Shown here: positions 8,913 through 17,996 of the stretch, piece by piece
Layout of the letters: each line of letters opens with the position of its first letter
Numbering within the stretch: the stretch's first letter is position 1
Assembly (NCBI RefSeq): GCF_000340475.1
Contig: NZ_CM001792.1
Span: forward strand, 2,068,659-2,132,658
Origin: Oceanobacillus kimchii X50
Lineage (GTDB): Bacteria; Bacillota; Bacilli; Bacillales; Amphibacillaceae
Direction of reading: 5' to 3'
Length of the DNA: 64,000 bases
Position numbers and translations under genes: made by a program
Notes under the pieces: model-generated
The model's database searches: none
Seen by the model: the letters and a program-made list of their open reading frames with translations, nothing else
What the model was told of the DNA's origin: nothing

Positions 8913-9887
8913 TTATTTTGGAGGGATATACAGTAATTGACCTTGATTCACTTCAAAATCTGACTCTAATTGATTATGTTTGATTAATTGTAAAGGACTA
9001 ATAGCAAACCTCTGTGCAATGGTTTCTATTGTATCATCCTCTTGAACAATACAAAGACGCATTTTTGTATACTGTTCTTCTTCTGCATTACGGAATATAT
9101 CAGACAAATAGGTTACATCTTCCGGACTCTCTTCATTATCGAGAATATCAAGAACTTTCTCTTCCTGATCATCATTAACTTCATAATCAGTTTCTTCTAC
9201 ATACTCATCATCTTCTTCTTCTTCCGGTGATGCTTCTACTTCCGAGATACTTTGAAAGTACTCTGATAGCGGTTGTGACTTGACCTTCCATCGATCAGGG
9301 TCATCATCATTTGAATGTTCATTTTCATCTTTATTTTCCACTGTTCTCTCTAGATTTACTGTTGCATCTTCTTGGATTGGATGTTCTATTTCAAAAGAAA
9401 ACGAATCCTCTTCTTCTGAGTCTTCCCTGGCTGATTCTGCTTCTAAATTATTATCTTGTTGTATACCTTTAATATCTATAGAAGCATATACTTTTAATTG
9501 ATCTTCTTCCAATAATTCATAGTCAAATGACTCAATTTGAACCGTCACATCATCAAGATTAGCTACTCGATATGGCGGGACAGAAATTTCTACTGGAAAA
9601 GTGTGAGAAAATAAATATAATCCGTTTATTTCCTCAATTTTTTCTACATAGCGTTTGGATTGAATTTGATCAAAATCTAATGTTTCTTCTTCTATTTCTG
9701 TATAAGGAACTTTTTGATATTCACCTTGCAGTTCAATCGCACCACGAATTAAAATATAGTCTTCATAAGCATGAATAGATATCTCTGGTTCCAAAGATAT
9801 TCCTCTGATTTCCTCCACTTCCTGTCCTTTTTCAAAGAACAAGGATTCTTCTAATTCAAATGTAAAAGCATTGGAATCAGTCGACAA
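8913..9887 (-). CDS. spoVID: Stage VI sporulation protein D (spore coat encasement)
   Basis: SpoVID coats the forespore surface and drives encasement by the coat. The 324-aa protein has a conserved N-terminal domain (about 1-130, LEESLFFEKGQEVEEI), a long very acidic low-complexity middle (about 140-265, rich in E, D and S) and a C-terminal LysM domain (about 273-322: VQEDDTIETIAQRFAIS...YIPPK). That is the architecture of B. subtilis SpoVID but shorter in the middle. The start is TTG with GGGAGG 8 bases upstream. It lies between hemL and ysxE, as in B. subtilis, and is isolated from hemL by a terminator, so it has its own promoter in the 9888-9965 gap, which I could not define. Confidence 0.9.
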   Translation of the reverse strand: MSTDSNAFTFELEESLFFEKGQEVEEIRGISLEPEISIHAYEDYILIRGAIELQGEYQKVPYTEIEEETLDFDQIQSKRYVEKIEEINGLYLFSHTFPVEISVPPYRVANLDDVTVQIESFDYELLEEDQLKVYASIDIKGIQQDNNLEAESAREDSEEEDSFSFEIEHPIQEDATVNLERTVENKDENEHSNDDDPDRWKVKSQPLSEYFQSISEVEASPEEEEDDEYVEETDYEVNDDQEEKVLDILDNEESPEDVTYLSDIFRNAEEEQYTKMRLCIVQEDDTIETIAQRFAISPLQLIKHNQLESDFEVNQGQLLYIPPK

Positions 9888-9965
9888 ATCTTATTCCTCC
9901 CTTCACATAGCTTCCTATGCCACTTTTTCTTTATCATTTATATGTGTTCATCAACAAGGATATGC

Positions 9966-10012
9966 AAAAAAAGCAATGTAATATGAAGTTCTCGCCTCAT
10001 AATACATTGCTT
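9966..10012 (-). terminator. Terminator of the hem operon
   Basis: Stem GCAATGTA (9973-9980) with TACATTGC (10003-10010), extended inward by imperfect pairs, followed on the minus strand by seven T (9966-9972). It lies directly after hemL. Confidence 0.85.
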
Positions 10013-10031
10013 TGTAAATTAATATGGATTT

Positions 10032-11318
10032 TTATTTTTCTATTTGTTGAAAAGCTTTATGAATAGCTTTAATAGTTTTTTCTATATCCTCATCAGTATG
10101 AGCAGTGGAGAGGAATAACCCTTCAAACTGAGAAGGTGGCAAGAAAATGCCTTCATTAACCATCGAACGATAATACTGTGCAAAGTAATCAAGATTTGAG
10201 GTTTGTGCTGTCTCAAAGTTAATTACTTCTTCATCCGTGAAAAATACTCCAACCATTGAACCTGCTCGATTAATGTGGATTGAGATATCAAACTTCTCTG
10301 CAGCTTCTTTAAAACCTTTCACTAACTTATCCACTTTATTATTGATATCTTCATAGGACTCTTTTGATAAAGCAGATAATGTCTCATATCCTGCTGTCAT
10401 AGCTAATGGGTTCCCTGATAGTGTACCAGCTTGGTATATAGGACCTGTAGGAGCAATCTGTTCCATAATTTCGCGCTTACCACCATAAGCTCCAACTGGT
10501 AATCCACCACCGATTACTTTTCCTAAACAAGTTAAATCAGGTATCACTTCATAATGACCTTGTGCACTATGATAACCAACTCTAAATCCAGTCATTACTT
10601 CATCAAAAATTAATAAAGAACCATTTTCTTCAGTAATATCACGAACATCTTGTAAGAAACCATCTTTCGGTGGAACTACTCCCATATTTCCACATACCGG
10701 CTCCATAATTACCGCTGCAATACGATCACCATAATGTTCAAAAGCTAATTTTAAACTATCTGTATCATTGTAAGGTACAGTAATAGTATTCTTTGCAATA
10801 TTTTCAGGTACTCCAGGGCTATCAGGTAATCCAAGAGTTGCCACACCTGATCCTGCTTTTATAAGCAGGGAGTCTCCATGACCATGATAACTCCCTTCAA
10901 ACTTTATGATTAAATCTCTACTCGTGTATCCTCGAGCCAATCGAATAGCACTCATCGTTGCTTCTGTACCTGAGTTGACCATTCGAACCATTTCAATTGA
11001 AGGAACACGATCAATTACTAGTTTAGCTAAATCATTCTCTAATAGTGTTGGCGCCCCAAAACTTGTTCCTTTAGCAGTAATATCTTGAAGCTTTTTAACT
11101 ACACGCTCATCAGAGTGACCAAGAATTAGTGGTCCCCAGCTTAAAACATAGTCAATATATTCATTGTTATCAATATCTACTATTTTAGAACCCTTTCCTT
11201 CTTTCATAAAAACAGGGTTCATACCAACAGATTTAAATGCTCTTACTGGTGAGTTAACCCCACCTGGCATTAAATCAACAGCTTCTTCATACGCATCAAT
11301 TGAGTGATTGAGTGACAT
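10032..11318 (-). CDS. hemL: Glutamate-1-semialdehyde 2,1-aminomutase
   Basis: PLP enzyme that converts glutamate-1-semialdehyde to 5-aminolevulinate, the second step of the C5 haem route. Its 428 aa match the family. The PLP lysine is in [19 protein letters not shown] (near residue 267); [10 protein letters not shown] at the N-terminus and the [17 protein letters not shown] phosphate-binding segment are class III aminotransferase marks. It is the last gene of hemAXCDBL; the gap to hemB is 12 bp, with AGGAGG before the ATG. Confidence 0.98.
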   Translation of the reverse strand: MSLNHSIDAYEEAVDLMPGGVNSPVRAFKSVGMNPVFMKEGKGSKIVDIDNNEYIDYVLSWGPLILGHSDERVVKKLQDITAKGTSFGAPTLLENDLAKLVIDRVPSIEMVRMVNSGTEATMSAIRLARGYTSRDLIIKFEGSYHGHGDSLLIKAGSGVATLGLPDSPGVPENIAKNTITVPYNDTDSLKLAFEHYGDRIAAVIMEPVCGNMGVVPPKDGFLQDVRDITEENGSLLIFDEVMTGFRVGYHSAQGHYEVIPDLTCLGKVIGGGLPVGAYGGKREIMEQIAPTGPIYQAGTLSGNPLAMTAGYETLSALSKESYEDINNKVDKLVKGFKEAAEKFDISIHINRAGSMVGVFFTDEEVINFETAQTSNLDYFAQYYRSMVNEGIFLPPSQFEGLFLSTAHTDEDIEKTIKAIHKAFQQIEK

Positions 11319-11330
11319 TATAATACCTCC

Positions 11331-12317
11331 TTAATTTGATTCCTGTAACCATTTTGCAACATCTTTAGCAAAATACGAAATAATTAAATCAGATCCTGCT
11401 CGCTTCATTGATGTAAGTTTCTCCATTACTAATGCTTTTTCATCAATCCATCCATTTTGTGCAGCAGCTTTTACCATGGAGTATTCCCCACTAACATTGT
11501 ATGCTACTACTGGCACATCAAAGTTATTACGAACCTCACGAACAATATCAAGATAAGACATCGCAGGCTTCACTATTAACAAATCAGCGCCTTCTTCTAC
11601 ATCCGAACTTGCCTCGCGAATAGCTTCTAAGCGATTTGCAGGATCCATTTGATACGTTTTACGATCTCCAAACTGAGGAGTACTATCAGCAGCGTCTCTA
11701 AATGGACCATAAAATGCAGAAGCATATTTAACTGCATACGACATGATTGGAATATGACTAAACCCTGCTTCATCTAAAGCTTGACGAATTACGACCACAA
11801 ATCCATCCATCATATTAGATGGTGCAATAATATCCGCACCAGCTTTAGCCTGTGAGACAGCGGTTTTAGCTAATAATTCTAATGAAGCATCATTATCCAC
11901 ATCTTGGTTCTGTATCACGCCACAGTGACCATGAGAAGTGTACTCACATAAACAAGTATCTGCTACAACTAATATATCTGGAAAATCTTTCTTAATCATA
12001 CGTGTAGCCTCTTGGATAATCCCATGATCATGAAATGCTTCCGAACCTATCTCATCTTTATCAGATACTACACCAAACAAGATAATTGAACGTATACCTA
12101 ATTCATATGCTTCGTTAACTTCTTCTAATAAATGATCAAAGGATAACTGATAAATTCCTGGCATTGAAGGTATTTCATTTTTTATGTTTGAACCTTCAAT
12201 AACAAATATAGGATAAATAAAATCAGTAGGTCTTAAGTGAGTTTCTCGTACTAATGAACGCATAGACGTAGATGAACGTAAACGACGATGCCGTTTAAAT
12301 GATAATAGTTGTTCCAT
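11331..12317 (-). CDS. hemB: Porphobilinogen synthase (5-aminolevulinate dehydratase)
   Basis: Condenses two 5-aminolevulinates to porphobilinogen. The 328-aa protein has the cysteine-rich zinc site ([15 protein letters not shown], about 124-138), so it is the zinc-dependent type, and both Schiff-base lysines ([21 protein letters not shown] and [11 protein letters not shown]). It lies between hemD and hemL with gaps of 6 and 12 bp, which fits a single transcript. Confidence 0.98.
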   Translation of the reverse strand: MEQLLSFKRHRRLRSSTSMRSLVRETHLRPTDFIYPIFVIEGSNIKNEIPSMPGIYQLSFDHLLEEVNEAYELGIRSIILFGVVSDKDEIGSEAFHDHGIIQEATRMIKKDFPDILVVADTCLCEYTSHGHCGVIQNQDVDNDASLELLAKTAVSQAKAGADIIAPSNMMDGFVVVIRQALDEAGFSHIPIMSYAVKYASAFYGPFRDAADSTPQFGDRKTYQMDPANRLEAIREASSDVEEGADLLIVKPAMSYLDIVREVRNNFDVPVVAYNVSGEYSMVKAAAQNGWIDEKALVMEKLTSMKRAGSDLIISYFAKDVAKWLQESN

Positions 12318-12323
12318 ATCAAG

Positions 12324-13076
12324 TTACACCCTTTCCTCAACCAAATCAATCATAACTTCTATCATTGCATCCGTAGTAAATTCACTAGGAACATGACGAT
12401 TTGGTAATTTTAATTTTTCTGCTTTCGCTTCTGTAGTTGTTCCAATACAAATATAATCACATGAAGATGGTATATCTTCAACTAGCTCCATCAATGCCAT
12501 TACTGTTGAAGGACTTGTTAGTGTAACAAAGTCTACATTCTTAATTGTCTTCTCTAATTCATGCTTTGCTTCATAACGATACGTAGTTTCATAAACGTCG
12601 ATTGTATCAAAGGAAATATTATGATAAGAAAATTCATTTGGAATAATCTCTCTGGAAAGATTTCCTCTGACAATTAATATTGGTTGTTCTCTATGATCAT
12701 TTTCTATAAACTCTTTTGCCATTGTTTCTGCATCAAATATAGAAGGAATAAAATCTGGTTTCAATCCGTATTCATTTAAAGCGAGTTTCGTTTTTGATCC
12801 TACAATACCAACTTTTATATCGGACGGAAATTTAATACCCAAATGATGTAGATAATGAAAAAAACCGTGAACTCCATTTGAACTAGTAAAAAAAATCCAA
12901 CGATATTTTTTTAATTGCATCCAAATCGGACTTTTTACATCACTTTTATATTGTATAGACAAAAGTGGAACAACCATTGGCTTACCACCGAAACTTTCAA
13001 TCTGTTTAGCAAAAACTTCTGCTTGTTGTTCTTCTCTAGTAATCAAAACACTCTTTCCTCGAAGAGAGTGACTCAT
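12324..13076 (-). CDS. hemD: Uroporphyrinogen-III synthase
   Basis: Closes hydroxymethylbilane to uroporphyrinogen III with inversion of ring D. The 250-aa two-domain protein is recognised by LITREEQQAEVFAKQIE at the N-terminus, FTSSNGVHGF, and the C-terminal FVTLTSPSTVMALM and CIGTTTEAKAE segments. Sequence conservation in HemD is always low, but position between hemC and hemB settles the call. Its ATG overlaps the hemC stop by one base (TAATG), so the two are translationally coupled. Confidence 0.95.
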   Translation of the reverse strand: MSHSLRGKSVLITREEQQAEVFAKQIESFGGKPMVVPLLSIQYKSDVKSPIWMQLKKYRWIFFTSSNGVHGFFHYLHHLGIKFPSDIKVGIVGSKTKLALNEYGLKPDFIPSIFDAETMAKEFIENDHREQPILIVRGNLSREIIPNEFSYHNISFDTIDVYETTYRYEAKHELEKTIKNVDFVTLTSPSTVMALMELVEDIPSSCDYICIGTTTEAKAEKLKLPNRHVPSEFTTDAMIEVMIDLVEERV

Positions 13077-14005
13077 TACTGATCCATCTCCTCTTTTACC
13101 CGATCAACGATTTCTTTTGCACCTTGATTTATTAATAATTCTGCCGCTTCTTTACCAACTTCAGTAGGTTCTGTACCCCGAACTGTCTCTTTTAAGATTG
13201 TTGTTCCATCTGGTGTTCCTACTAAGGCAGTTAACACTATCTCATCCCCGTCTAAATACGCGTAACCTCCAATTGGAACTTGGCATCCGCCTTCTAGTAA
13301 ATGAAGAAACGTTCTTTCTGCACTTACAGTCTTCGCTGTATAAGCATCGTGAATTTTTTTAACAATATTTGTAAGTTCTTTGTCATCTTCTCTACTTTCA
13401 ATTGCTAGTGCACCTTGTCCTACCGCAGGAACACACACCTCTGGTTCCAAGTATTCTGTAATTAATTCTTCACTTAGTCCTACTCGTTTCAATCCAGAAA
13501 CTGCAAGAATAATTGCATCATAATCTTCTTCTTGAAGTTTACGGATTCGAGTTTCAATATTTCCTCTAATCCATTTTATAGTTAAATCAGGACGCTCTGC
13601 TAAAATCTGTGCTCCACGACGTAAACTACTTGTACCTACAGTGGCACCTTCAGGAAGGTCTTGCAAGAGAATATTGTCTTTTGCAAGATAGGCATCACGA
13701 TGGTCTTCACGTTTAGGAATGGATGATATTGTAAGTCCTTCTGGTATTGCAGCTGGCATGTCTTTCATACTATGTACTGCAAAATCAATTTCTTTATCAT
13801 ACATTGCTTTTTCTATTTCTTTAACAAATAGACCTTTACCACCAACCTTAGATAAAGTTACATCTAGAATCCTATCTCCTTTTGTAACAATCTTCTTTAT
13901 TTCAAATTCATTTTTTACGCCAGCTTTTTTCAACTGATCAATAACCCATTCTGTTTGAGTTAAAGCAAGATTACTTTTTCTTGTGCCAACAATAATTTTC
14001 CTCAT
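13076..14005 (-). CDS. hemC: Hydroxymethylbilane synthase (porphobilinogen deaminase)
   Basis: Polymerises four porphobilinogens to hydroxymethylbilane on a dipyrromethane cofactor. The 309-aa protein has [17 protein letters not shown] at the start, [10 protein letters not shown], the substrate-binding GTSSLRR, and the cofactor-attachment cysteine in [12 protein letters not shown] (near residue 241). It overlaps hemD by one base and follows hemX after 11 bp. Confidence 0.98.
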   Translation of the reverse strand: MRKIIVGTRKSNLALTQTEWVIDQLKKAGVKNEFEIKKIVTKGDRILDVTLSKVGGKGLFVKEIEKAMYDKEIDFAVHSMKDMPAAIPEGLTISSIPKREDHRDAYLAKDNILLQDLPEGATVGTSSLRRGAQILAERPDLTIKWIRGNIETRIRKLQEEDYDAIILAVSGLKRVGLSEELITEYLEPEVCVPAVGQGALAIESREDDKELTNIVKKIHDAYTAKTVSAERTFLHLLEGGCQVPIGGYAYLDGDEIVLTALVGTPDGTTILKETVRGTEPTEVGKEAAELLINQGAKEIVDRVKEEMDQ

Positions 14006-14016
14006 CTAAGATCCTC

Positions 14017-14832
14017 CTAGTAATGAAAGTTTGATAACGTACTGGATAGGAAAAAATTAATTAATAATACCAAAAACGAAACAATATTATACAAAGCTAT
14101 GCCCTTTCCTCGATAGCCTAAAACCCGCATAAACAAAAAGATTATATACATAACTAAAACGACAAAGGAGCCGATTGTTTTCATATCAAACCATATGAAT
14201 GGCCAATTAGAAACATAAGCCCATACAATCCCTAATATTATAGCAATTAACAATACGGGTACTCCAATACGATTTATTTTAAAGGTTAGTTTATCTAGTG
14301 TTTGAAGATCACCAAATCGAGACATCCACTGATAGCCCTGCTTTTTTTTAAGTAGGTCATACTGTATATAATACATACACGATAGAAAGAATCCAATCGT
14401 AAATAGACTATATGAAATCAGTGCCAATGTTATATGAGCTATCAACATTTCTTGTGCAAACTGAATTGTTCCACCTGGAAATTGTGTGTCAGCATGAGCG
14501 GTCATATACATTAGCATTAGTATATAAGCAAATCCGTTAATAAATAGAACAATAGAACGAATAGAATATAACAGATAAATCACCAAAGATAAACCAATCA
14601 ATATCCATGAGTAAAAATATAAACCATCTATAACTGTAGCTACCGGAAACGCCTTCTCATCAAAAACATGATAAAAGAAAAAAACGGTTTGAATAACCCA
14701 AACCATTGAAAGCAACCAGAAAGCAATTCGTACCGCTTTCCGGTTCGTATGAATAAAATCAATCATAAATCCAATAAGACTAAAGCTATATAGCAGTAAC
14801 AATAATTCGTATAGCCATTTCATTTCAACCAT
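14017..14832 (-). CDS. hemX: HemX, CcsA-like membrane protein
   Basis: A 271-aa integral membrane protein with about eight transmembrane helices and the cytochrome c assembly (CcsA/HemX) signature region around HITLALISYSLFTIGFFLSCMY. In B. subtilis HemX keeps the level of glutamyl-tRNA reductase down, and it is encoded right after hemA as here. ATG at 14832 with AAAGGA 8 bases upstream; a second ATG three codons on has no better site. The gap to hemA is 20 bp. Confidence 0.92.
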   Translation of the reverse strand: MVEMKWLYELLLLLYSFSLIGFMIDFIHTNRKAVRIAFWLLSMVWVIQTVFFFYHVFDEKAFPVATVIDGLYFYSWILIGLSLVIYLLYSIRSIVLFINGFAYILMLMYMTAHADTQFPGGTIQFAQEMLIAHITLALISYSLFTIGFFLSCMYYIQYDLLKKKQGYQWMSRFGDLQTLDKLTFKINRIGVPVLLIAIILGIVWAYVSNWPFIWFDMKTIGSFVVLVMYIIFLFMRVLGYRGKGIALYNIVSFLVLLINFFLSSTLSNFHY

Positions 14833-14852
14833 CTCGGTATCCTTTCTTTCGA

Positions 14853-16226
14853 TCAGGCTGTTGTAATCTTTTCAATCATTGGAAAAGAAGACGATTCTTC
14901 TTTAGCAATCTTCATTAAAGTTTCATTTTTTTTTGCTTGTTTAACTAATTCTTCCTTAACTTCGTCTTCAATGCCGAATATATCTATAAATAATTGTAAA
15001 GATTCTTCTGCGTTGTCTTTACCTGCAAACTCTTTCGCCTGTGTAACAGGTTCTTTTAAAAGTTGATTAATAATACTTTTCGTATGCTTATTTAATACCT
15101 TTCTTTCTCTATCAGTAAGGTTCGGTATTTTACGTTCTATACTTTGCATTGTTTCTGATTGAATGGTTAATGCTTTTTGTCTTAATGCTGATATAACAGG
15201 AATTACTCCTAATGTTTTTAACCATTCCTTGAACGTAACAATTTCTTCTTCAATTAACATTTCAATTTTTTCAGCGGCCTGCTTTCTAGTCTCAAGGTTG
15301 TCATCAACAATATGCTGTAAATTATCAATATCATATAAAAATACATTTTCAAGATCAGAAATAGCAGGGTCCATATCACGTGGTACTGCTATATCAACAA
15401 GAAAAAGTGCGCGACCCTTTCGCTGTTTCTGCACTTTCTCCATCATCTCTTTTGTAACAACAATTGAATTTGCACCAGTAGAACTGATTAAAATATCAGC
15501 CTGTTGAAGGATAATTGGAAGTTGATCTATACTCTCAACATCTGCATTAAACTTTTCAGCCATTTCTACTGCATTTTCAAGTGTACGATTTACTACAGTA
15601 ATTTTTGTAGCACCAGAACCTTGGATGTTTTTTGCTGCTAACTCTCCCATTTTTCCTGCGCCCAGAATAGCCACATGTTTTTCTTGCAAATCGCCAAAAA
15701 TTTTCTTTGCTAATTCCACTGCTGCATAACTAATAGAAACTGCGTGTTCTCCAATCGCCGTTTCCTTATGCGCACGCTTTCCAAAAGTAATAGCTTGTTT
15801 AAATAGCTCATTAAAGATGGTCCCCGTAGTATTAACTTGTTGTGAATTTAAGAAGGCTTGTTTCACTTGGCCAAGAATTTGCGTTTCTCCTAGTACCATG
15901 GAATCTAAACCAGTAGATACTCGAAACAAATGCTCCATTGCTCCATCATCTTCTGTAATTCTTAGATAAGTAGAGAATTCTTCTTTTTCAATACCAAACC
16001 AATCAGATAAAAACTGCTTTATATAATATCTGCCAGTATGAAGTTGATCTACAACCGCGTAAATCTCCGTACGATTGCATGTAGAGATAATTACATCTTC
16101 TAATATGCTTTTTTGATTTTTCAATTTCACCATCGCATCTTGCAATGACTCTTCAGAGAATGTAAATTTTTCCCTAATATCAACAGGGGTTGTTTTGTAA
16201 TTAAACCCAACTTTTAGAATATGCAC
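14853..16226 (-). CDS. hemA: Glutamyl-tRNA reductase
   Basis: Reduces glutamyl-tRNA to glutamate-1-semialdehyde, the first committed haem step and the main control point. The 457-aa protein has the catalytic cysteine in [11 protein letters not shown] (near residue 50), the NADPH-binding [13 protein letters not shown] (about 190) and the C-terminal dimerisation helices. The start is GTG with GGGGG 8 bases upstream. It is the promoter-proximal gene of hemAXCDBL; the upstream region has a TATAAT box covered by PerR-like sites, matching the known peroxide control of this operon in B. subtilis. Confidence 0.97.
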   Translation of the reverse strand: MHILKVGFNYKTTPVDIREKFTFSEESLQDAMVKLKNQKSILEDVIISTCNRTEIYAVVDQLHTGRYYIKQFLSDWFGIEKEEFSTYLRITEDDGAMEHLFRVSTGLDSMVLGETQILGQVKQAFLNSQQVNTTGTIFNELFKQAITFGKRAHKETAIGEHAVSISYAAVELAKKIFGDLQEKHVAILGAGKMGELAAKNIQGSGATKITVVNRTLENAVEMAEKFNADVESIDQLPIILQQADILISSTGANSIVVTKEMMEKVQKQRKGRALFLVDIAVPRDMDPAISDLENVFLYDIDNLQHIVDDNLETRKQAAEKIEMLIEEEIVTFKEWLKTLGVIPVISALRQKALTIQSETMQSIERKIPNLTDRERKVLNKHTKSIINQLLKEPVTQAKEFAGKDNAEESLQLFIDIFGIEDEVKEELVKQAKKNETLMKIAKEESSSFPMIEKITTA

Positions 16227-16260
16227 AGTACTACCCCCAAAATCTTTAAATCGGACTTTT

Positions 16261-16292
16261 TTAATATTATTATAACCTAATACTTATTATAA
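16261..16292 (-). promoter_or_regulatory. Two PerR-like boxes over the hemA promoter
   Basis: TTAATATTATTATAA (16261-16275) and TAATACTTATTATAA (16278-16292) each match the PerR consensus TTATAATNATTATAA at 12 of the 14 fixed positions. The second overlaps a minus-strand -10 TATAAT (16286-16291) whose -35 would be TTCACG 16 bp upstream. PerR control of the hemA operon is established in B. subtilis. The sequence is AT-rich, so one chance match would not be surprising; two side by side at the right place is stronger. Confidence 0.5.
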
Positions 16293-16441
16293 CATGTAAA
16301 ATTATATCGTGAATCTTTAAAATGTGAACAGAATCTGAAACAATATGTTAATATATATTGGAAAGAATCAATTCGACTGTACTTTAACACAACAGCACCG
16401 GGATAGCAAGGAATCAACTCAATATTGGAGGCTAATAGAAT

Positions 16442-16927
16442 ATGAAAAAGCAACATTCCTTATTTGCATATTTATGTATAGCAATAGGGGTATATTTTTT
16501 ATTTAGAGAACTAAAATTACCTTTTTTTACTGATTTTTATTCGTGGCAAACATTACTGATGATTATCGGTATTGGTGTCCTCATACATAGTTACATGACA
16601 CGTACATATAGTAACTTATTTGCTGGAACATTACTATTTGGGATCGGGATTCATCTTCATGGTGTAAAATATTATGATTTCTGGATCGATCATTGGGGAG
16701 TATTCCCATTAATAATTGGATTAGCACTACTCGTACGTTATACTAAAACAAAAAAAGGATTATTATCCGGTATTATCATTGTGATTATTGGATTGCTCCT
16801 TATTTTTTCCGATCAATTATCATATTATACTGATTGGATGAATCCAATAACCAACATATTAGATCGTTTTTGGCCTATATTGCTGATTATTTTAGGTTTT
16901 TATATGCTGAAGAAACCAAAAAATTAA
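16442..16927 (+). CDS. Membrane protein with LiaI/LiaF-like transmembrane region
   Basis: A 161-aa protein of about seven short hydrophobic segments with paired tryptophan motifs (IDHWGVFPLIIGLALLVRY, DRFWPILLIILGFYML) typical of the LiaI-LiaF transmembrane region family. The soluble C-terminal half of true LiaF is absent, so a role in the Lia cell-envelope response is not implied. GGAGG lies 9 bases before the ATG. It is monocistronic, divergent from the hem operon and followed by a terminator-like hairpin. Confidence 0.75.
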   Translation: MKKQHSLFAYLCIAIGVYFLFRELKLPFFTDFYSWQTLLMIIGIGVLIHSYMTRTYSNLFAGTLLFGIGIHLHGVKYYDFWIDHWGVFPLIIGLALLVRYTKTKKGLLSGIIIVIIGLLLIFSDQLSYYTDWMNPITNILDRFWPILLIILGFYMLKKPKN

Positions 16928-16960
16928 ACCAAACCTATGTTAAGACTACCTTTTATCTAA

Positions 16961-16990
16961 AAAGTTACCGTCTTTCGTTGGTACTTTTTT
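16961..16990 (+). terminator. Probable terminator after the LiaF-like gene
   Basis: AAAGTTACC (16961-16969) pairs with GGTACTTT (16980-16987) with a one-base bulge and is followed by T residues. Confidence 0.5.
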
Positions 16991-17036
16991 ATAATACCGA
17001 ACTAAGGCTAAGGAAGTCTTTTGTTCGTTTTTCATG

Positions 17037-17066
17037 AGGATATTGAAACGTTGAATATCCTTTTTT
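17037..17066 (+). terminator. Second plus-strand terminator-like hairpin
   Basis: AGGATATT (17037-17044) pairs with AATATCCT (17054-17061) and runs into TTTTTT. No gene was found between this and the preceding hairpin, so it may be a back-up terminator. Confidence 0.5.
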
Positions 17067-17135
17067 ATTCTATTCCTAAAATGAGATAGATTATGTGTAT
17101 TTGGTTTCAACTGTTTCTTCTTTATAATTGTTCAT

Positions 17136-17340
17136 TCATTGTTTTCCATCTCTAAATAAAGCAACAGTGTAAAGTAATCTTGCCAGACGACTAGCTCTAA
17201 TTAACACAACAGCTTTACTATCTACTTGCAGAATATTATCTGTGCATTCTTGAGCTGTTTTAAAATGTTGTCCTTATTACAACTGAGATTTAATATTTGT
17301 ACGATAACAAGAACCATAATATCATAATTAATCTGCGACA
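17136..17340 (-). pseudogene. Decayed coding remnant, unidentified
   Basis: On the minus strand two frames read like protein one after the other: INYDIMVLVIVQILNLSCNK (upper coordinates), then, after a shift, a frame containing ECTDNILQVDSKAVVLIRAS and ending in RDGKQ and a TGA at 17136-17138. Neither has a start codon with a ribosome site. This looks like the frameshifted C-terminal end of a lost gene in the ysxC-hemA spacer. I do not recognise the family. Confidence 0.3.
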
Positions 17341-17352
17341 ATTCTATTCATT

Positions 17353-17396
17353 AAAAAAGTAGTGGATACAATTAATAATTGTATCCACTACTTTTC
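17353..17396 (-). terminator. Terminator of ysxC (bidirectional hairpin)
   Basis: A near-perfect 18-bp stem (AGTGGATACAATTA with TAATTGTATCCACT, extended by AAAAGT/ACTTTT), with TTTTTT after it on the minus strand, directly after the ysxC stop. Confidence 0.85.
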
Positions 17397-17405
17397 ATAT
17401 GCTAT

Positions 17406-17993
17406 TTAACCTCTTAGATATTGAGATAAAGCTGACCAAGCTTCATCCTTACCTTCTCCTATTTCAGCTGAGAAAGGAATAAATATATCCGTTTCATCAA
17501 TATCTAATACTTGCTTCGATCTATTAATGTGTTTTTTACGCTTGTTTTTTGTTATCTTATCTAACTTTGTACCAATAATAATTACAGGAAGATCATAGTA
17601 TTTAATAAAATCATACATTTGAATATCATCCTGGGTAGGATCATGCCGTAAATCAGTTACAAGTACTACTGCTTTCAACGTATCTCTCGTTTGGAAGTAT
17701 TCTTCCATCATACGTCCCCATTTTTCTCTTTCCTTTTTTGATACTTTGGCATAGCCATAACCCGGTACGTCTACAAAATAAAATGACTCATTGATACGAT
17801 AAAAATTAAGTGTCTGTGTTTTACCTGGCTTTGAAGACGTTCTAGCAAGATTTTTTCGATTGATTAGCCGATTTATAAATGATGATTTACCGACATTAGA
17901 TCTTCCAGCTAAAGCAATCTCCGGTAAATGATCTTCAGGATACTGCTTTTTACTTACCGCACTAATAACAATTTCCGCATGATTAACTTTCAT
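17406..17993 (-). CDS. ysxC: Ribosome biogenesis GTPase YsxC/EngB
   Basis: Essential small GTPase required for 50S subunit maturation. The 195-aa protein has all G motifs: [12 protein letters not shown] (G1), the threonine in [10 protein letters not shown] (G2), DVPGYGYA (G3), GTKLDK (G4) and FSAEIGEG (G5). It follows lonA after 3 bp, so the pair is cotranscribed, as in B. subtilis. Confidence 0.97.
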   Translation of the reverse strand: MKVNHAEIVISAVSKKQYPEDHLPEIALAGRSNVGKSSFINRLINRKNLARTSSKPGKTQTLNFYRINESFYFVDVPGYGYAKVSKKEREKWGRMMEEYFQTRDTLKAVVLVTDLRHDPTQDDIQMYDFIKYYDLPVIIIGTKLDKITKNKRKKHINRSKQVLDIDETDIFIPFSAEIGEGKDEAWSALSQYLRG

Positions 17994-17996
17994 TTT

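Noticed and set aside
15163..15507. 114-codon open frame opposite hemA
   Set aside because: Antisense shadow within a clear, full-length hemA.
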